A DNA stretch of 29,454 bases from DAISJI01 sp964559835. GTDB taxonomy: Bacteria; Acidobacteriota; Terriglobia; Terriglobales; Acidobacteriaceae. How positions within the stretch are numbered: position 1 is the first letter of the stretch; every line of letters starts with the position of its first letter. The notes under the pieces were generated by a model. That model was not told where the DNA came from, ran no database searches, and worked only from the letters and a program-made list of their open reading frames with translations. A program made the position numbers and the translations under genes. Shown here in pieces: positions 1-8,413 of the stretch. The DNA lies in the NCBI GenBank assembly GCA_964559835.1, contig CAZLJE010000048.1, positions 1 to 29,454 of the forward strand, given 5' to 3'.

Positions 1-2210
1 ACTCGCACACGACCATGATCAACGGTCTCGGCGTGCTCGGCTGGGGCGTCGGCGGCATCGAAGCTGAGGCGGCGATGTTGAACCAGCCGGTCTCCATGTT
101 GATCCCGCAAGTCGTGGGCGTGCGCCTGAGCGGACAACTGCGCGAGGGTTCGACGGCCACCGACCTCGTTCTGACCATCACAGAGATGCTGCGCAAGGAA
201 GGCGTGGTCGGAAAGTTCGTCGAGTACTTCGGACCAGGCCTGCACAAACTCGCGTTGGCCGACCGCGCCACCATCGGCAACATGTCGCCCGAGTACGGAG
301 CTACCTGCGGCATCTTCCCCGTCGACGAACTGACGTTGAAGTATCTTGAGCTCAGCGGACGCACGGACGATCAGATCGCACTGGTCGAGGCGTACTGCAA
401 GGAACAGGGGATGTTCCACACCAAGGACACGCCCGAGGCGACGTACTCGACGGTGCTCAACCTGGATCTGGCGTCGGTCGAGCCGAGCGTGGCCGGGCCG
501 AAGCGCCCGCAGGATCGCGTACGGCTGTTCTCGATCGGCGAGAGCTTCCGCCAGGCGCTGCCCGGGCTGGTTCGTCCGGGAAGCAAGATGGTCGAAAAGC
601 AGATCGGCCGCTTCGAAGGTGAGGGCGGACACACGGCGGTTGGCATCGAAGACGAGACGGCGCCCGCGGCCGAAAAGCCCGTCATGGTAGACCTGAAGAA
701 GGCGCTCGATCACGGCAGCGTGGTCATCGCCGCGATCACCAGCTGCACCAACACTTCCAATCCGTCGGTGATGCTCGGCGCCGGACTCCTGGCGAAGAAA
801 GCGGTCGATAAGGGGCTGGAGACGAAGCCGTGGGTGAAAGCTTCGCTCGCGCCGGGTTCGAAGGTCGTCACCGAATATTACGAGCGCTCCGGCCTCACTC
901 CGTATCTTGACAAGCTGCGGTTCAACCTCGTCGGCTACGGCTGCACGACTTGCATCGGAAACTCCGGGCCGCTGCCGGCCGAAGTCAGCGAAGCGATCAA
1001 CGATAACGATCTCGTGGTCGCATCGGTGCTGAGCGGGAACCGCAATTTCGAAGGGCGCATTAACTCTGAAGTCCGCGCCAACTACCTGATGTCGCCGCCG
1101 CTGGTGGTGGCGTTCGCGCTCGCCGGCACGGTGGACATCGACTTCGAGAAAGACCCGATCGGCCGCGGCCGCGACGGCAAGCCGGTTTTCCTGCGCGACA
1201 TCTGGCCGACGTCGCAGGAAGTTGCCGACACGGTGCAGGAATGCATTGCCGGCGACATGTTCCGCAAGAGCTACGCCGACGTCTACAAGGGCGATAAGCA
1301 CTGGCAGAAGCTGAACGTTCCGCAGGGCGACACATTCGCCTGGGACCCGAAGTCTACCTACGTCAAGAATCCTCCCTATTTTGAGAACATGCCCGCCGAA
1401 CCTCCGACGGTGCAGGACATCCGCGGCGCGCGGGTGCTGGCCGTACTTGGGAACAGCGTAACCACCGACCATATCTCTCCGGCCGGATCCATCAAGCCGG
1501 ATTCGCCCGCCGGCAAGTACCTGATCGCGCACGGCGTCGAGATCAAAGACTTCAACTCCTACGGTTCGCGTCGCGGAAACCACGAGGTCATGATGCGTGG
1601 GACTTTCGCCAACGTCCGCTTGCGCAACAAGCTGGTGAAGAGCGGCCGAGAAGGCGGATGGACGACGCACCTGCCCGACAGAGAAGAGATGTCGATCTTC
1701 GACGCCAGCATGAAATACAAGCAGGAAGGCGTGCCGCTGATCATCCTGGCGGGCAAGGAATACGGCAGCGGCTCCTCACGCGACTGGGCGGCGAAGGGGC
1801 CGGCGCTGCTCGGCGTGCGAGCGGTTATCGCCGAGAGCTTCGAGCGCATCCATCGCTCGAACCTGGTCGGTATGGGCGTGCTGCCCCTGCAGTTCCTGCC
1901 CGAAGAGGCGCCGGAAACGCACTGCCTGACCGGAGAAGAGGTGTTCGAGATCGGCGCGTTGACCGACGCGATCGAGCACTGGAAGCCGGGGCAGAAAGTG
2001 CCCGTGCGCGCCCAGCACAGCGACGGCACCGTGACCCAGTTCCACGCCATCCTGCGCATCGACACACCCCAGGAAGCGCTCTACTACAAGCACGGCGGCA
2101 TCCTGCAATTCGTGCTGCGCCAGCTCCAGCAGGGCAACGCCAAACCGGAAGTCGTCGGCAAGGGCATGAGCACCGTCGCCGACGCGACTACCGGGAGCAC
2201 AGTTACCTAG
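1..2210 (+). CDS. acnA: Aconitate hydratase, C-terminal three quarters (5' end outside window)
   Basis: Aconitase isomerises citrate to isocitrate in the TCA cycle using a [4Fe-4S] cluster. The frame is open from the first bases, reading S-H-T-T before the first Met at 15, so the gene starts upstream of the window; this matches the family's DSHTTMINGLG segment. The three cluster cysteines are visible, one in AITSCTNTSNP and two in GYGCTTCIGNSG. The C-terminal swivel domain is present with GSSRDWAAKG and the IAESFERIHRSNLVGMGVLP segment. The length of 730+ residues plus the missing N-terminus fits the AcnA/IRP type (about 900 residues), not AcnB, whose domain order differs. It is convergent with the GAF/Sel1 gene; only 23 bases separate the stop codons. 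Confidence 0.97.
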   Translation, partial: SHTTMINGLGVLGWGVGGIEAEAAMLNQPVSMLIPQVVGVRLSGQLREGSTATDLVLTITEMLRKEGVVGKFVEYFGPGLHKLALADRATIGNMSPEYGATCGIFPVDELTLKYLELSGRTDDQIALVEAYCKEQGMFHTKDTPEATYSTVLNLDLASVEPSVAGPKRPQDRVRLFSIGESFRQALPGLVRPGSKMVEKQIGRFEGEGGHTAVGIEDETAPAAEKPVMVDLKKALDHGSVVIAAITSCTNTSNPSVMLGAGLLAKKAVDKGLETKPWVKASLAPGSKVVTEYYERSGLTPYLDKLRFNLVGYGCTTCIGNSGPLPAEVSEAINDNDLVVASVLSGNRNFEGRINSEVRANYLMSPPLVVAFALAGTVDIDFEKDPIGRGRDGKPVFLRDIWPTSQEVADTVQECIAGDMFRKSYADVYKGDKHWQKLNVPQGDTFAWDPKSTYVKNPPYFENMPAEPPTVQDIRGARVLAVLGNSVTTDHISPAGSIKPDSPAGKYLIAHGVEIKDFNSYGSRRGNHEVMMRGTFANVRLRNKLVKSGREGGWTTHLPDREEMSIFDASMKYKQEGVPLIILAGKEYGSGSSRDWAAKGPALLGVRAVIAESFERIHRSNLVGMGVLPLQFLPEEAPETHCLTGEEVFEIGALTDAIEHWKPGQKVPVRAQHSDGTVTQFHAILRIDTPQEALYYKHGGILQFVLRQLQQGNAKPEVVGKGMSTVADATTGSTVT

Positions 2211-2233
2211 GCGTTCAACAGATGAGCAGTGCC

Positions 2234-3715
2234 TTATTGCGGCCCGGGCGGGACAGCTTGGGCCGCGTTGTTTGCGGGCGCGGTGTGGCGCCGGATCCAT
2301 GTCGATGCACGTTGTTTCGCTTCGGTGAGTTGCCCGGCCGTGAGCGATGACTCGAGTTGCGCAAGCCGGTTCCGCGCTTGCGGGTTCCCACCCCATTCGG
2401 CCAGCTCATACCATACGTGAGCGGCGACAAGATCGCGCGGCAGTGCATGGCCGCTTGCGAGTGCGTCGCCAACGTCTAAGCGCACCTGCGCGATATCGGA
2501 CGCGGAAAGTTGGGGGGTCAGTCGTCGAATGGCGGCTTCACTCTCGATCTTTCCTGCCTGTCCGGCGATGACGTACCAGGTATATGCCTCGACGACATCG
2601 GCCGGCTCACGGCCTTCGAGCGTACTGGCTAGTTCAAGTTGCGCGTCGGCGTTGCCGCCGCTTGCGGCGCGCCGAAGCCAACTGATTTGCTTGGCCGGAT
2701 CGGCCGGCACTCCGTCTCCGTCGCGATATGCCCTGGCGAGCGCGTACTGCGCCGTCGTGTCGCCTGCTTCGGCGGCAGAGAGCAACGCGGAGTTTGAGTC
2801 CGTAGGAGTCCTCGAGCCGTTCGTGGCCGGGGTGTTGGCGTTGGCCGGCGGCTTCCTAGGCACATACTTTTCAGCGTTCCGCCCGAGTATGAATACGGCG
2901 GTCGCAAGCACTCCGAATGCTGCGAGCGCGACCAATGCCGGCACGAGTTTCCGGATGCGGCCGTTCTTGGCTTGAGCCTCTTCTTCGTACGAAAACACCG
3001 GAGCCGTATTCGCAATATCCGCGGGAACGTCAGGGCCTTCGCCTCTTTTGCTTTCTTCCGGCTGGCCTTCTGATGCGGCTTCAGCAGCGGGCGCCGGTTC
3101 CGCATTTTCGGCGGACTTCAACTCCAGGTCCGAACTTACCGACGGAGTAAGTGCCTGATCATCGGTCACAGGAGGAGGCTGGATCTCCTCCTCGGGACCG
3201 TATACCAACGCCACGATGCGCTTCGCGAATTCCTCCAGGCTTTCGATGGAGGCGTCGGTGTATGCGTGGCGCGCGAGAAAAAATGCCTCAATGACGCCCG
3301 CCGCAACTCCGTTCCGGAGCAGTGGCACGACAACGATAGAGTGAATGCCGAACCGCTCAGAGAACGCGAAGTCGATCCGAGGATCGCGCTCGATCTCCTC
3401 ACAGCGCACCACAGCGTGCATCGCCACGCACTCGCCCGTGATTCCGTGACCGGGCTGCACGATGGCGCCCAGGTCGGGCGCAGCTTCTCCGGCGCGGGCG
3501 CAGCAAACAATCTCGCGGCCGGGCTCGGCGCCGGTTTCGACAGCGATCGCGATTGCCGCAGCGTTCAGCGCGGAGCGCGCGGATTCGGCGATGTCCGTCA
3601 GTTCCGGGTCGGGGAACGTGAATACAACCTTCTGCGCACGTTCCACGGGGGGTTCCGCGCGAAGTGCGTCAGCGCCGGCAGGGCGCCGGCGTTCGGAGCG
3701 GGATTCCTGGGCCAT
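2234..3715 (-). CDS. GAF-domain, single-TM, Sel1-repeat protein
   Basis: 493 residues with three visible parts. Residues about 40-172 read as a GAF domain, including HGITGECV, a CEEI segment and VVVPLLRNGVAAGVIEAFF, so this part probably senses a small ligand or redox state. An acidic, Pro/Glu-rich linker (175-250) follows. One transmembrane helix lies at about 256-278 (LVPALVALAAFGVLATAVFI) and is preceded by basic residues. After a Thr/Asn/Pro-rich spacer come Sel1/TPR-like repeats from about 313 onward (AAEAGDTTAQYALARAYRDG and later copies). With an N-terminal cytoplasmic GAF domain, the Sel1 part should face the periplasm, where it could bind proteins or peptidoglycan. I do not recognise a named family with this order. 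Start: ATG at 3715, divergent from the amidase gene. Confidence 0.85.
   Translation of the reverse strand: MAQESRSERRRPAGADALRAEPPVERAQKVVFTFPDPELTDIAESARSALNAAAIAIAVETGAEPGREIVCCARAGEAAPDLGAIVQPGHGITGECVAMHAVVRCEEIERDPRIDFAFSERFGIHSIVVVPLLRNGVAAGVIEAFFLARHAYTDASIESLEEFAKRIVALVYGPEEEIQPPPVTDDQALTPSVSSDLELKSAENAEPAPAAEAASEGQPEESKRGEGPDVPADIANTAPVFSYEEEAQAKNGRIRKLVPALVALAAFGVLATAVFILGRNAEKYVPRKPPANANTPATNGSRTPTDSNSALLSAAEAGDTTAQYALARAYRDGDGVPADPAKQISWLRRAASGGNADAQLELASTLEGREPADVVEAYTWYVIAGQAGKIESEAAIRRLTPQLSASDIAQVRLDVGDALASGHALPRDLVAAHVWYELAEWGGNPQARNRLAQLESSLTAGQLTEAKQRASTWIRRHTAPANNAAQAVPPGPQ
2240..2276. terminator. Possible terminator hairpin at the acnA/GAF convergent junction
   Basis: GCGGCCC and GGGCCGC form a 7-bp stem around a 14-nt loop, followed on the plus strand by a short T-containing stretch. 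It lies 30 bases after the acnA stop but inside the last codons of the opposing gene. The T-run is weak, so termination is only a suggestion. Confidence 0.35.
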
Positions 3716-3729
3716 GGCAAATCTCTGGA

Positions 3730-3790
3730 TAAGGTCCGGTCAACCTTAGGATGCGAGTGAGATTCCTAGGGTAGTGTCCCCGGGACCTTA
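3730..3790. repeat. 8-bp inverted repeat flanking a divergent promoter region
   Basis: TAAGGTCC at 3730-3737 and its exact complement GGACCTTA at 3783-3790 bracket the 74-base gap between the GAF/Sel1 and amidase genes. The right copy touches the amidase start codon. It could be an operator pair; chance cannot be excluded at this length. Confidence 0.35.
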
Positions 3791-4863
3791 TGCGAACGCT
3801 GGAAGTGATGCTCGCCTTAACGCTGGTGGGAGTTGTTGCTGGATGCCATCGGGCGCCACGGGCTGACCGGCAGATCGTCCAGACATTTGATTCCGCCGCC
3901 GCTCTTCTGGATCGCGAAGCCGCAGCACCGGCCGGCGTCCTGCCGGACGCAGTGCTGAATCGCTCTCGCTGCGTTGTAGTCGTACCAGCGGCAACCAATG
4001 TCGGACAAGCAGCAGCGGGCGTGGTCAGCTGCCGCGACCAGGAGGAACATTGGAAGCTACCTTCACCGGTGCGGTTCACTTCGAGTTCCCAGCAGCGAGG
4101 CGCCGTGCTGCTGTTCGTGTTGACCAACCCCGCAGCAGCTCGCCTGGTTCGCGGTGAACTGGACCTGACCGGCAAGCGTGCGGCTCCCGCTGGTCCCATC
4201 GTGCAGAAGATGGTCACCGTAACGGACGCCGACCTGAACTCCGACGCTGTGGCTTATGTCCAGAAAGACTCTGCCCTGATCGCGAACCCAGTCGCGGGAC
4301 AAGTATTCACGCGACCGTACACACCGGCGGGCAAGGAGAAGGCCAGTTCGGAGCGGCTCGAAGCGGCGGTCACGTCGTTCTTCAACACCATCACTCCAAT
4401 CGGGATCATCCTCCATCATTCGGCGGTGCTGCCCGGCGAGCAAACCGTCACAACCAACGTGCGCGATGTTGAAAGCTTTCATCGCCAGCGCGGCTTCGAC
4501 ATCCGGTGTCAGGGACACCAGTACAACGTCGCGTATCACTATCTCGTGTTGCCCAATGGCAGCGTGAAAGCAGGCCGCCCGGAGCGTTGCCAAGGGGCTC
4601 ACGCCCGCGGTTACAACGCGTATATCGGTATCGCCGTCGTGGGTGACTTCAGCAGCGTAGACAATCCGCGTGGCGAGAAGGGACAAACCGTGCCCACCCC
4701 CCAGCAGATGCGATCCGTCGCCCAGCTCTGCCGGAAGCTAATGAACAAGTACGACATCCCACTGCAACGCGTGCTGCGCCATAGCGACGTCGGAACGACC
4801 CGCTGTCCCGGCGATCGCTTCCCCTTTGCCGCGTTGCTGCGGACCTTACAAGGACTCGGATGA
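3790..4863 (+). CDS. SYLF-type domain fused to N-acetylmuramoyl-L-alanine amidase; lipoprotein
   Basis: 357 residues. The N-terminus has a hydrophobic stretch ending in VVAGC, a lipobox with Cys19 as the acylation site. Residues about 30-185 resemble the SYLF/Ysc84 fold: a run of alanine-rich helix, SRCVVVVPAATNVGQAAAG, a QRGAVLLFVLTNP strand and a DLNSDAVAYVQKDSALIANP segment. Residues about 210-355 are an Amidase_2/PGRP domain: IGIILHHSAV supplies the first zinc His, YNVAYHYLVLPNG is the central segment, and VLRHSDVGTTRCPGDRFP carries the second His and Cys ligands. The protein is predicted to sit on a periplasmic membrane face and cut stem peptides from peptidoglycan; the SYLF part is known to bind lipid in other proteins. 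Its stop overlaps the next gene's start (ATGA). Amidase confidence is high, SYLF moderate. Confidence 0.85.
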   Translation: MRTLEVMLALTLVGVVAGCHRAPRADRQIVQTFDSAAALLDREAAAPAGVLPDAVLNRSRCVVVVPAATNVGQAAAGVVSCRDQEEHWKLPSPVRFTSSSQQRGAVLLFVLTNPAAARLVRGELDLTGKRAAPAGPIVQKMVTVTDADLNSDAVAYVQKDSALIANPVAGQVFTRPYTPAGKEKASSERLEAAVTSFFNTITPIGIILHHSAVLPGEQTVTTNVRDVESFHRQRGFDIRCQGHQYNVAYHYLVLPNGSVKAGRPERCQGAHARGYNAYIGIAVVGDFSSVDNPRGEKGQTVPTPQQMRSVAQLCRKLMNKYDIPLQRVLRHSDVGTTRCPGDRFPFAALLRTLQGLG

Positions 4864-5420
4864 GAATCGCTGCCGGGGTATTGATTTTCGCCGTCGCGTT
4901 GAGCGCGGCCGCGCAGTCGAAAGAACCGTTTACCAGCTTCCGCTTCATCGACAGGGAACTCTCGATCCTGAACGACGGTTCGTCCAGGTTGAAGGCGCAG
5001 CGAAAAGGCGACGCTCGGACCAAGGACCTCCGGGATATGCACATGGCGCTGCTGCGGATCCAGCAGCGATGCCGGACCCTGGAGCAGCTGTACCGCAAAC
5101 GAGGCGAACGATACGGATTGAAGGCCTTCCGTGGGTTGAGCCAGCAGGCTACCGCAGCGTCGCGCGCCATAGTGGCAGTCCAGGGGAACCAGCCAGGAGC
5201 AGAGGAACAGCTCGCAAACAGCACCCTGGCGCTCGTTATGCGATACCAGGCCCTGTCCTCCAATTACGGGGAAAACCGTTGCGGCCGGGGCCAGTCGGCC
5301 TGTTGCGAGCCAAAGCTCGACCCGGAAACCAACAAGGGGCCTGGCGAGGGGTGCCGGTGGATGTGCGTCAGTCGGGCACGCTCGTGTTCGGGATTTCTCG
5401 GCCCACGGACTCTAAAATAG
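4860..5420 (+). CDS. Small secreted protein of unknown function with Cys-rich C-terminus
   Basis: 186 residues starting at the ATG of an ATGA overlap with the amidase gene, so the two are very probably translationally coupled. Residues 1-19 are a signal peptide ending ALSAAAQS. Residues 20-135 are charged and helical with no motif I recognise. The last 45 residues hold six cysteines (NRCGRGQSACCEP, GCRWMCV, RSCSG), suggesting disulfides outside the cytoplasm. Coupling with the amidase suggests a cell-envelope role, which is inference from context only. Confidence 0.75.
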   Translation: MRIAAGVLIFAVALSAAAQSKEPFTSFRFIDRELSILNDGSSRLKAQRKGDARTKDLRDMHMALLRIQQRCRTLEQLYRKRGERYGLKAFRGLSQQATAASRAIVAVQGNQPGAEEQLANSTLALVMRYQALSSNYGENRCGRGQSACCEPKLDPETNKGPGEGCRWMCVSRARSCSGFLGPRTLK

Positions 5421-5626
5421 CCCTTTCCGGGCGGTCGGAGCTGCCCCTAAAAGCCCCCGAGAATAAAAGAAGTCGCCACAGCGTCGATTTGCGTCTAATA
5501 TCTATGTAGCTAAGTTTTGAGCTTGCGATTTTGAGCTGGTCCGCCGATAACCGTCTGCGTTGTTTCCACTCCAAGTAGCAACCGAAGATCTCAGCAGAAA
5601 AAATCAGAAAAGAGAAAAAGAACAAA
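5421..5626 (+). promoter_or_regulatory. Long leader region of the cold-shock gene
   Basis: 206 bases without a convincing ORF precede the cold-shock start, ending in an A/G-rich tract (5597-5626). Cold-shock mRNAs of the CspA type commonly have long structured leaders that act as thermosensors. I see no match to the E. coli cold box, so the regulatory call is by analogy. Confidence 0.4.
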
Positions 5627-5827
5627 ATGGAACAAGGAACAGTGAAGTGGTTTAACGACGCCAAAGGTTTTGGGTTTATCAGCCGTCAGAACGGCGAAGA
5701 CGTTTTCGTGCACTTCTCGGCGATCCAGTCGAGCGGCTTCCGCAGCTTGCAGGAAGGCCAGCAGGTGCAGTTCAACGTCGTGAAAGGCCCCAAGGGCTTC
5801 CAGGCGGAGAACGTCCAGGTCCTCTAA
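5627..5827 (+). CDS. Cold-shock protein, CspA family
   Basis: 66 residues, the normal length of a single cold-shock domain. The protein begins MEQGTVKWFND and contains RNP1 (KGFGFI, residues 13-18) and RNP2 (VFVHF), the aromatic/basic surface that binds single-stranded RNA and DNA. Such proteins act as RNA chaperones in the cytoplasm; many are constitutive rather than cold-induced. The gene stands alone between a long leader and a strong terminator, so it is probably monocistronic and highly expressed. Confidence 0.97.
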   Translation: MEQGTVKWFNDAKGFGFISRQNGEDVFVHFSAIQSSGFRSLQEGQQVQFNVVKGPKGFQAENVQVL

Positions 5828-5866
5828 TCCGGACCTGATGGCGCGATAACTAGCGCGCTGAATTAA

Positions 5867-5904
5867 TCGGCCCCGGCGAACCTGCCGGGGCCGACGTGTT
5901 TTTT
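5867..5904 (+). terminator. Rho-independent terminator of the cold-shock gene
   Basis: TCGGCCCCGGC (5867-5877) pairs perfectly with GCCGGGGCCGA (5884-5894), an 11-bp GC-rich stem with a 6-nt loop, followed by a T6 run at 5899-5904. It starts 40 bases after the stop codon. Confidence 0.92.
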
Positions 5905-5982
5905 GGGTATCACCTGGCCCAGTGACGTTTGCCCTATCTCCGCCGTTAAGACTGCAGTACCATTCGCCAACGCGGAGGAGAC

Positions 5983-6786
5983 ATGCGTCGACTCGTACTT
6001 CTTCTCGTAATGGCAGGCGGTATGGTGTTTGCGCAGCAACAGCCGCTGCCTGTGATAACGCCGACCATCGATGACGCTCGAACGGCGTTCCAGCAGCGCG
6101 ACTTCAATCGCGCGCAGGAACTCCTCAATCAGATCGTACAAGCCGATCCGCAGAACATTTTCGCCCACAACCTGCTCGGCAATTGCGCGCTCGAACTCGG
6201 TAACTATGCCGCCGCCGCACAGTCGTTTCAGCGGGCTCTTCAGATCCAGCCTGACCAGCCGCAAAACTTGTCCGGACTGGCGCGTGCGTTCACACAAGCT
6301 GGACTAACCTCCGAGCGCGACGACCTGGTGAAGCACTTGCGCGAGCTATCGAAGGCCGGAAAACTGCCGAAGGATTATGGTTACGTTTTTGACGCCTTCA
6401 CGGTCGGCGACAAGAAACTCCTGGTCACCGAATTTCCGGAACTTGCAGGCAGATTTCACTTCCGCTACCGATTCGACATGTATGACGCGGCAAACCGGCT
6501 GCTCTACCGGTACGCGGTCGAGTCCGACGATATCGATCAATCCTTTTTCGCCAAAGAGCACCCGAAGGAGGCCGCCGAGGGTAAGCGATCTTTTTCCCTC
6601 GACGGGTATGGGCAAAACACGCATGCGACCGTGAAGTTCTATTCCGACGGCGAACCGAGTTATGAGACGGCACGCGCCGATGTGCAAAAAGCAGTGACTG
6701 GCGCAATGAAGCCGATGTCGTCCATACAAATGAACCGCGCTCCCGCGCCGCAGTCAAGCCCCGGTCCGCCTGCCAGCCCTAAGTAG
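5983..6786 (+). CDS. Secreted TPR-repeat protein
   Basis: 267 residues. A GGAGGAG ribosome site sits just before the ATG. Residues 1-17 form a signal peptide (LVLLLVMAGGMVFA, then QQQ). Two to three tetratricopeptide repeats follow at about 30-115, including DFNRAQELLNQIVQADPQN and NYAAAAQSFQRALQIQPDQ. The C-terminal 140 residues (DKKLLVTEFPELAG onward) look like a compact beta-rich domain I cannot name, ending in a Pro/Ser-rich tail. TPRs mediate protein contacts, so a periplasmic scaffold role is likely but no partner is indicated. Confidence 0.85.
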   Translation: MRRLVLLLVMAGGMVFAQQQPLPVITPTIDDARTAFQQRDFNRAQELLNQIVQADPQNIFAHNLLGNCALELGNYAAAAQSFQRALQIQPDQPQNLSGLARAFTQAGLTSERDDLVKHLRELSKAGKLPKDYGYVFDAFTVGDKKLLVTEFPELAGRFHFRYRFDMYDAANRLLYRYAVESDDIDQSFFAKEHPKEAAEGKRSFSLDGYGQNTHATVKFYSDGEPSYETARADVQKAVTGAMKPMSSIQMNRAPAPQSSPGPPASPK

Positions 6787-6795
6787 GATTTTTGT

Positions 6796-6829
6796 CGCGA
6801 GTTTTGGAACCGAAAGCGCTTTTCTCGCG
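6796..6829 (+). terminator. Possible hairpin between the TPR and pilin-like genes
   Basis: CGCGAG (6796-6801) and CTCGCG (6824-6829) can form a 6-bp stem. Its loop contains the perfect palindrome AAAGCGCTTT (6813-6822). The run that follows is TCTTTA, not a clean T-run. It may attenuate between the two genes. Confidence 0.35.
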
Positions 6830-6840
6830 TCTTTATAACC

Positions 6841-7275
6841 ATGCGGCGGCCAATCCTGATCGGCGCTCTAGTGGCTTTACTCGCGTTCGGTGCGGTCGCA
6901 GGATCGCGCATCCTGCGGATACCACAGCTACCGCCGCGCCCGCTCGCTGACATGGGCGACGTGAAGTCGGACCTGTTCGAGTATGCGCGCGCCGAGCGCG
7001 CATTCTATGCGTCGAAGGGGCGCTACGCGACGATGCCGGAGTTGCGTTCCCAGGGGCTGCTCTCGGTTCCGCCGGATATCCGCTGGCCGTACTTCTATTC
7101 CATCCACACGCCGGCGCCGGACCGCTTCGTGATCATCGCCATGGCGAAGGGACCGTTCGGTTCGCGGCCCATCGCGCTCTCCATCGACGACAACTTCAAT
7201 ATGCGCCAGTTCGATTCGCACCACTGGCGCCACCCGCAAAGGCGGCGTGATGGCAACCGACTGACGTTCTCGTAG
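6841..7275 (+). CDS. Membrane-anchored protein resembling the globular part of a type IV pilin
   Basis: 144 residues. An N-terminal hydrophobic helix (residues 4-21, ILIGALVALLAFGAVAG) is followed by a segment typical of pseudopilin globular domains: DLFEYARAERAFYASKGRYATMPELRSQGLL, then WPYFYSIH, FVIIAMAKGPFG and ALSIDDNFNMRQ. A classical prepilin peptidase site (G-F-x-x-x-E) is absent, so it is probably anchored rather than assembled. No ribosome site is obvious before the ATG. It could be a diverged minor pilin; function unknown. Confidence 0.65.
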   Translation: MRRPILIGALVALLAFGAVAGSRILRIPQLPPRPLADMGDVKSDLFEYARAERAFYASKGRYATMPELRSQGLLSVPPDIRWPYFYSIHTPAPDRFVIIAMAKGPFGSRPIALSIDDNFNMRQFDSHHWRHPQRRRDGNRLTFS

Positions 7276-7278
7276 GGA

Positions 7279-7351
7279 AATTGAGAATGCAGAGTTCAGA
7301 ATGAAGAATGGAATCAGCCGGATTGGCATTCTTCATTCTGAACTCTCAATT
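7279..7351. repeat. Heptad inverted repeat, unit NAGAATG (convergent junction)
   Basis: The left arm 7279-7310 has units GAGAATG, CAGAGTT, CAGAATG, AAGAATG. The right arm 7327-7351 is its exact complement over 25 bases once one 7-nt block of the left arm is looped out. It fills the space between two convergent genes and ends just before the stop codon of the minus-strand gene. Confidence 0.92.
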
Positions 7352-7354
7352 CAG

Positions 7355-8278
7355 CTAGATTCCTACCGCGTAATCCCCTTCTTCGGTAGCGCGCGTCCCA
7401 CGCACATTGCCAAACTGGTACGGCATGCGCCGGCCACGCCACTGCCGCCGCAGGTAGCGTCCGAGGTACAACCCGCCGACGATGGTTCCACCCGCGATGC
7501 CAGCCGCGGCGAATGCCTTGCCAGGATTCAGTGCGACCGGCTGCACGATGCGGCTGCCTACCTCGAGCGCCCAGCCCGCGCGTCCCATCTCCTCGCGGAA
7601 ATCCTGGATGGCCTGCTCGCCGCCGCGTTCCAGCGCCCGGTGCGTGTGCAGCGCGGCGTAAGTGATGGGCGGTTTCGTGTCTTCGCCGCCGAGCACGACG
7701 AAATGGTCCTCGCCGGTCTCCTCCTGTTTGTCGATCAGCTCCTCCAGCGCTTTGGCGATCACGTTCGGACGCGTCCATAACGACCGGAACGCCACCCGCC
7801 CCGACTTGTCGATGATGAATGTCGGGTTCGGCAGCGTGCCGTACTTCCTGTGGATCCTGCCGTTCAGTTCGTCGACGATGATCGGCATCTCGACGCCTTC
7901 TTCATCGCGGAACTCTTCCGCCGCCGCGACTTTGTCTTCCCATGTCCGATGTGGCGGACGCTTCTCGCCCGGGTGCGCTTCGCGGACATAAACGAACAGG
8001 AACTGCACGTCCTCGTCGCTGAAATCGTCATAGAGCTCGTTCATGCCTCGGATCGATGCCGCCGTGAATGGACATGTCGAGGAGCCGAACGTCAGAACGA
8101 CATTCTTGTCATCGCGGAAATCGCTGAGCTTGATCTTTTCGCCGTCGAGCGTGCGGCCTTCAAAATCCGGCGCCTTGTCGCCCGGCTCCGGTCCGCCGCC
8201 GAACAGGTGTCGCGCGGCGTGCTTCATCAGGATCTGTTTACGGAAGCGGTCGTAGTTGTAACGGTCGAAGCCGAACAT
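7355..8278 (-). CDS. Thioredoxin-fold protein resembling iodothyronine deiodinases (Cys form)
   Basis: 307 residues; start ATG at 8278 behind an AGGAGG site. Residues 30-60 are the AhpC/TSA-like opening (PGDKAPDFEGRTLDGEKIKLSDF). The core reads VVLTFGSSTCPF (Cys69), then a MNELYDDF-DVQFLFVYVREAHPGE stretch. This matches the deiodinase layout, in which selenocysteine sits in a GSCTUPPF motif followed by an IEEAH segment. Here Cys69 occupies the Sec position. GTLPNPTFIIDKSGRV supplies the thioredoxin-fold cis-Pro. Residues about 185-307 are an extension with a Gly/Ala-rich hydrophobic stretch (AFAAAGIAGGTIVGGLYLG), possibly membrane-associated. Role: a thiol or peroxide reductase is most likely; iodothyronine itself is not implied. 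It is divergent from the TGA-containing peroxiredoxin. Confidence 0.8.
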   Translation of the reverse strand: MFGFDRYNYDRFRKQILMKHAARHLFGGGPEPGDKAPDFEGRTLDGEKIKLSDFRDDKNVVLTFGSSTCPFTAASIRGMNELYDDFSDEDVQFLFVYVREAHPGEKRPPHRTWEDKVAAAEEFRDEEGVEMPIIVDELNGRIHRKYGTLPNPTFIIDKSGRVAFRSLWTRPNVIAKALEELIDKQEETGEDHFVVLGGEDTKPPITYAALHTHRALERGGEQAIQDFREEMGRAGWALEVGSRIVQPVALNPGKAFAAAGIAGGTIVGGLYLGRYLRRQWRGRRMPYQFGNVRGTRATEEGDYAVGI

Positions 8279-8413
8279 GGCAGAAACCTCCTCGCGGCGG
8301 GAGACGACGCACCTGACTCAGATGCCGATGCTTTCCCATCACGTTTGCCGAATCGCAATTTTCTCAGGTCTCGGCCTCCGTGCGTGACTTGTATGTGCTC
8401 TGGCCGCGATTTA

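Noticed and set aside
4063..4686. Minus-strand open frame opposite the amidase
   Set aside because: Overlaps the conserved amidase domain with no recognisable motif of its own.
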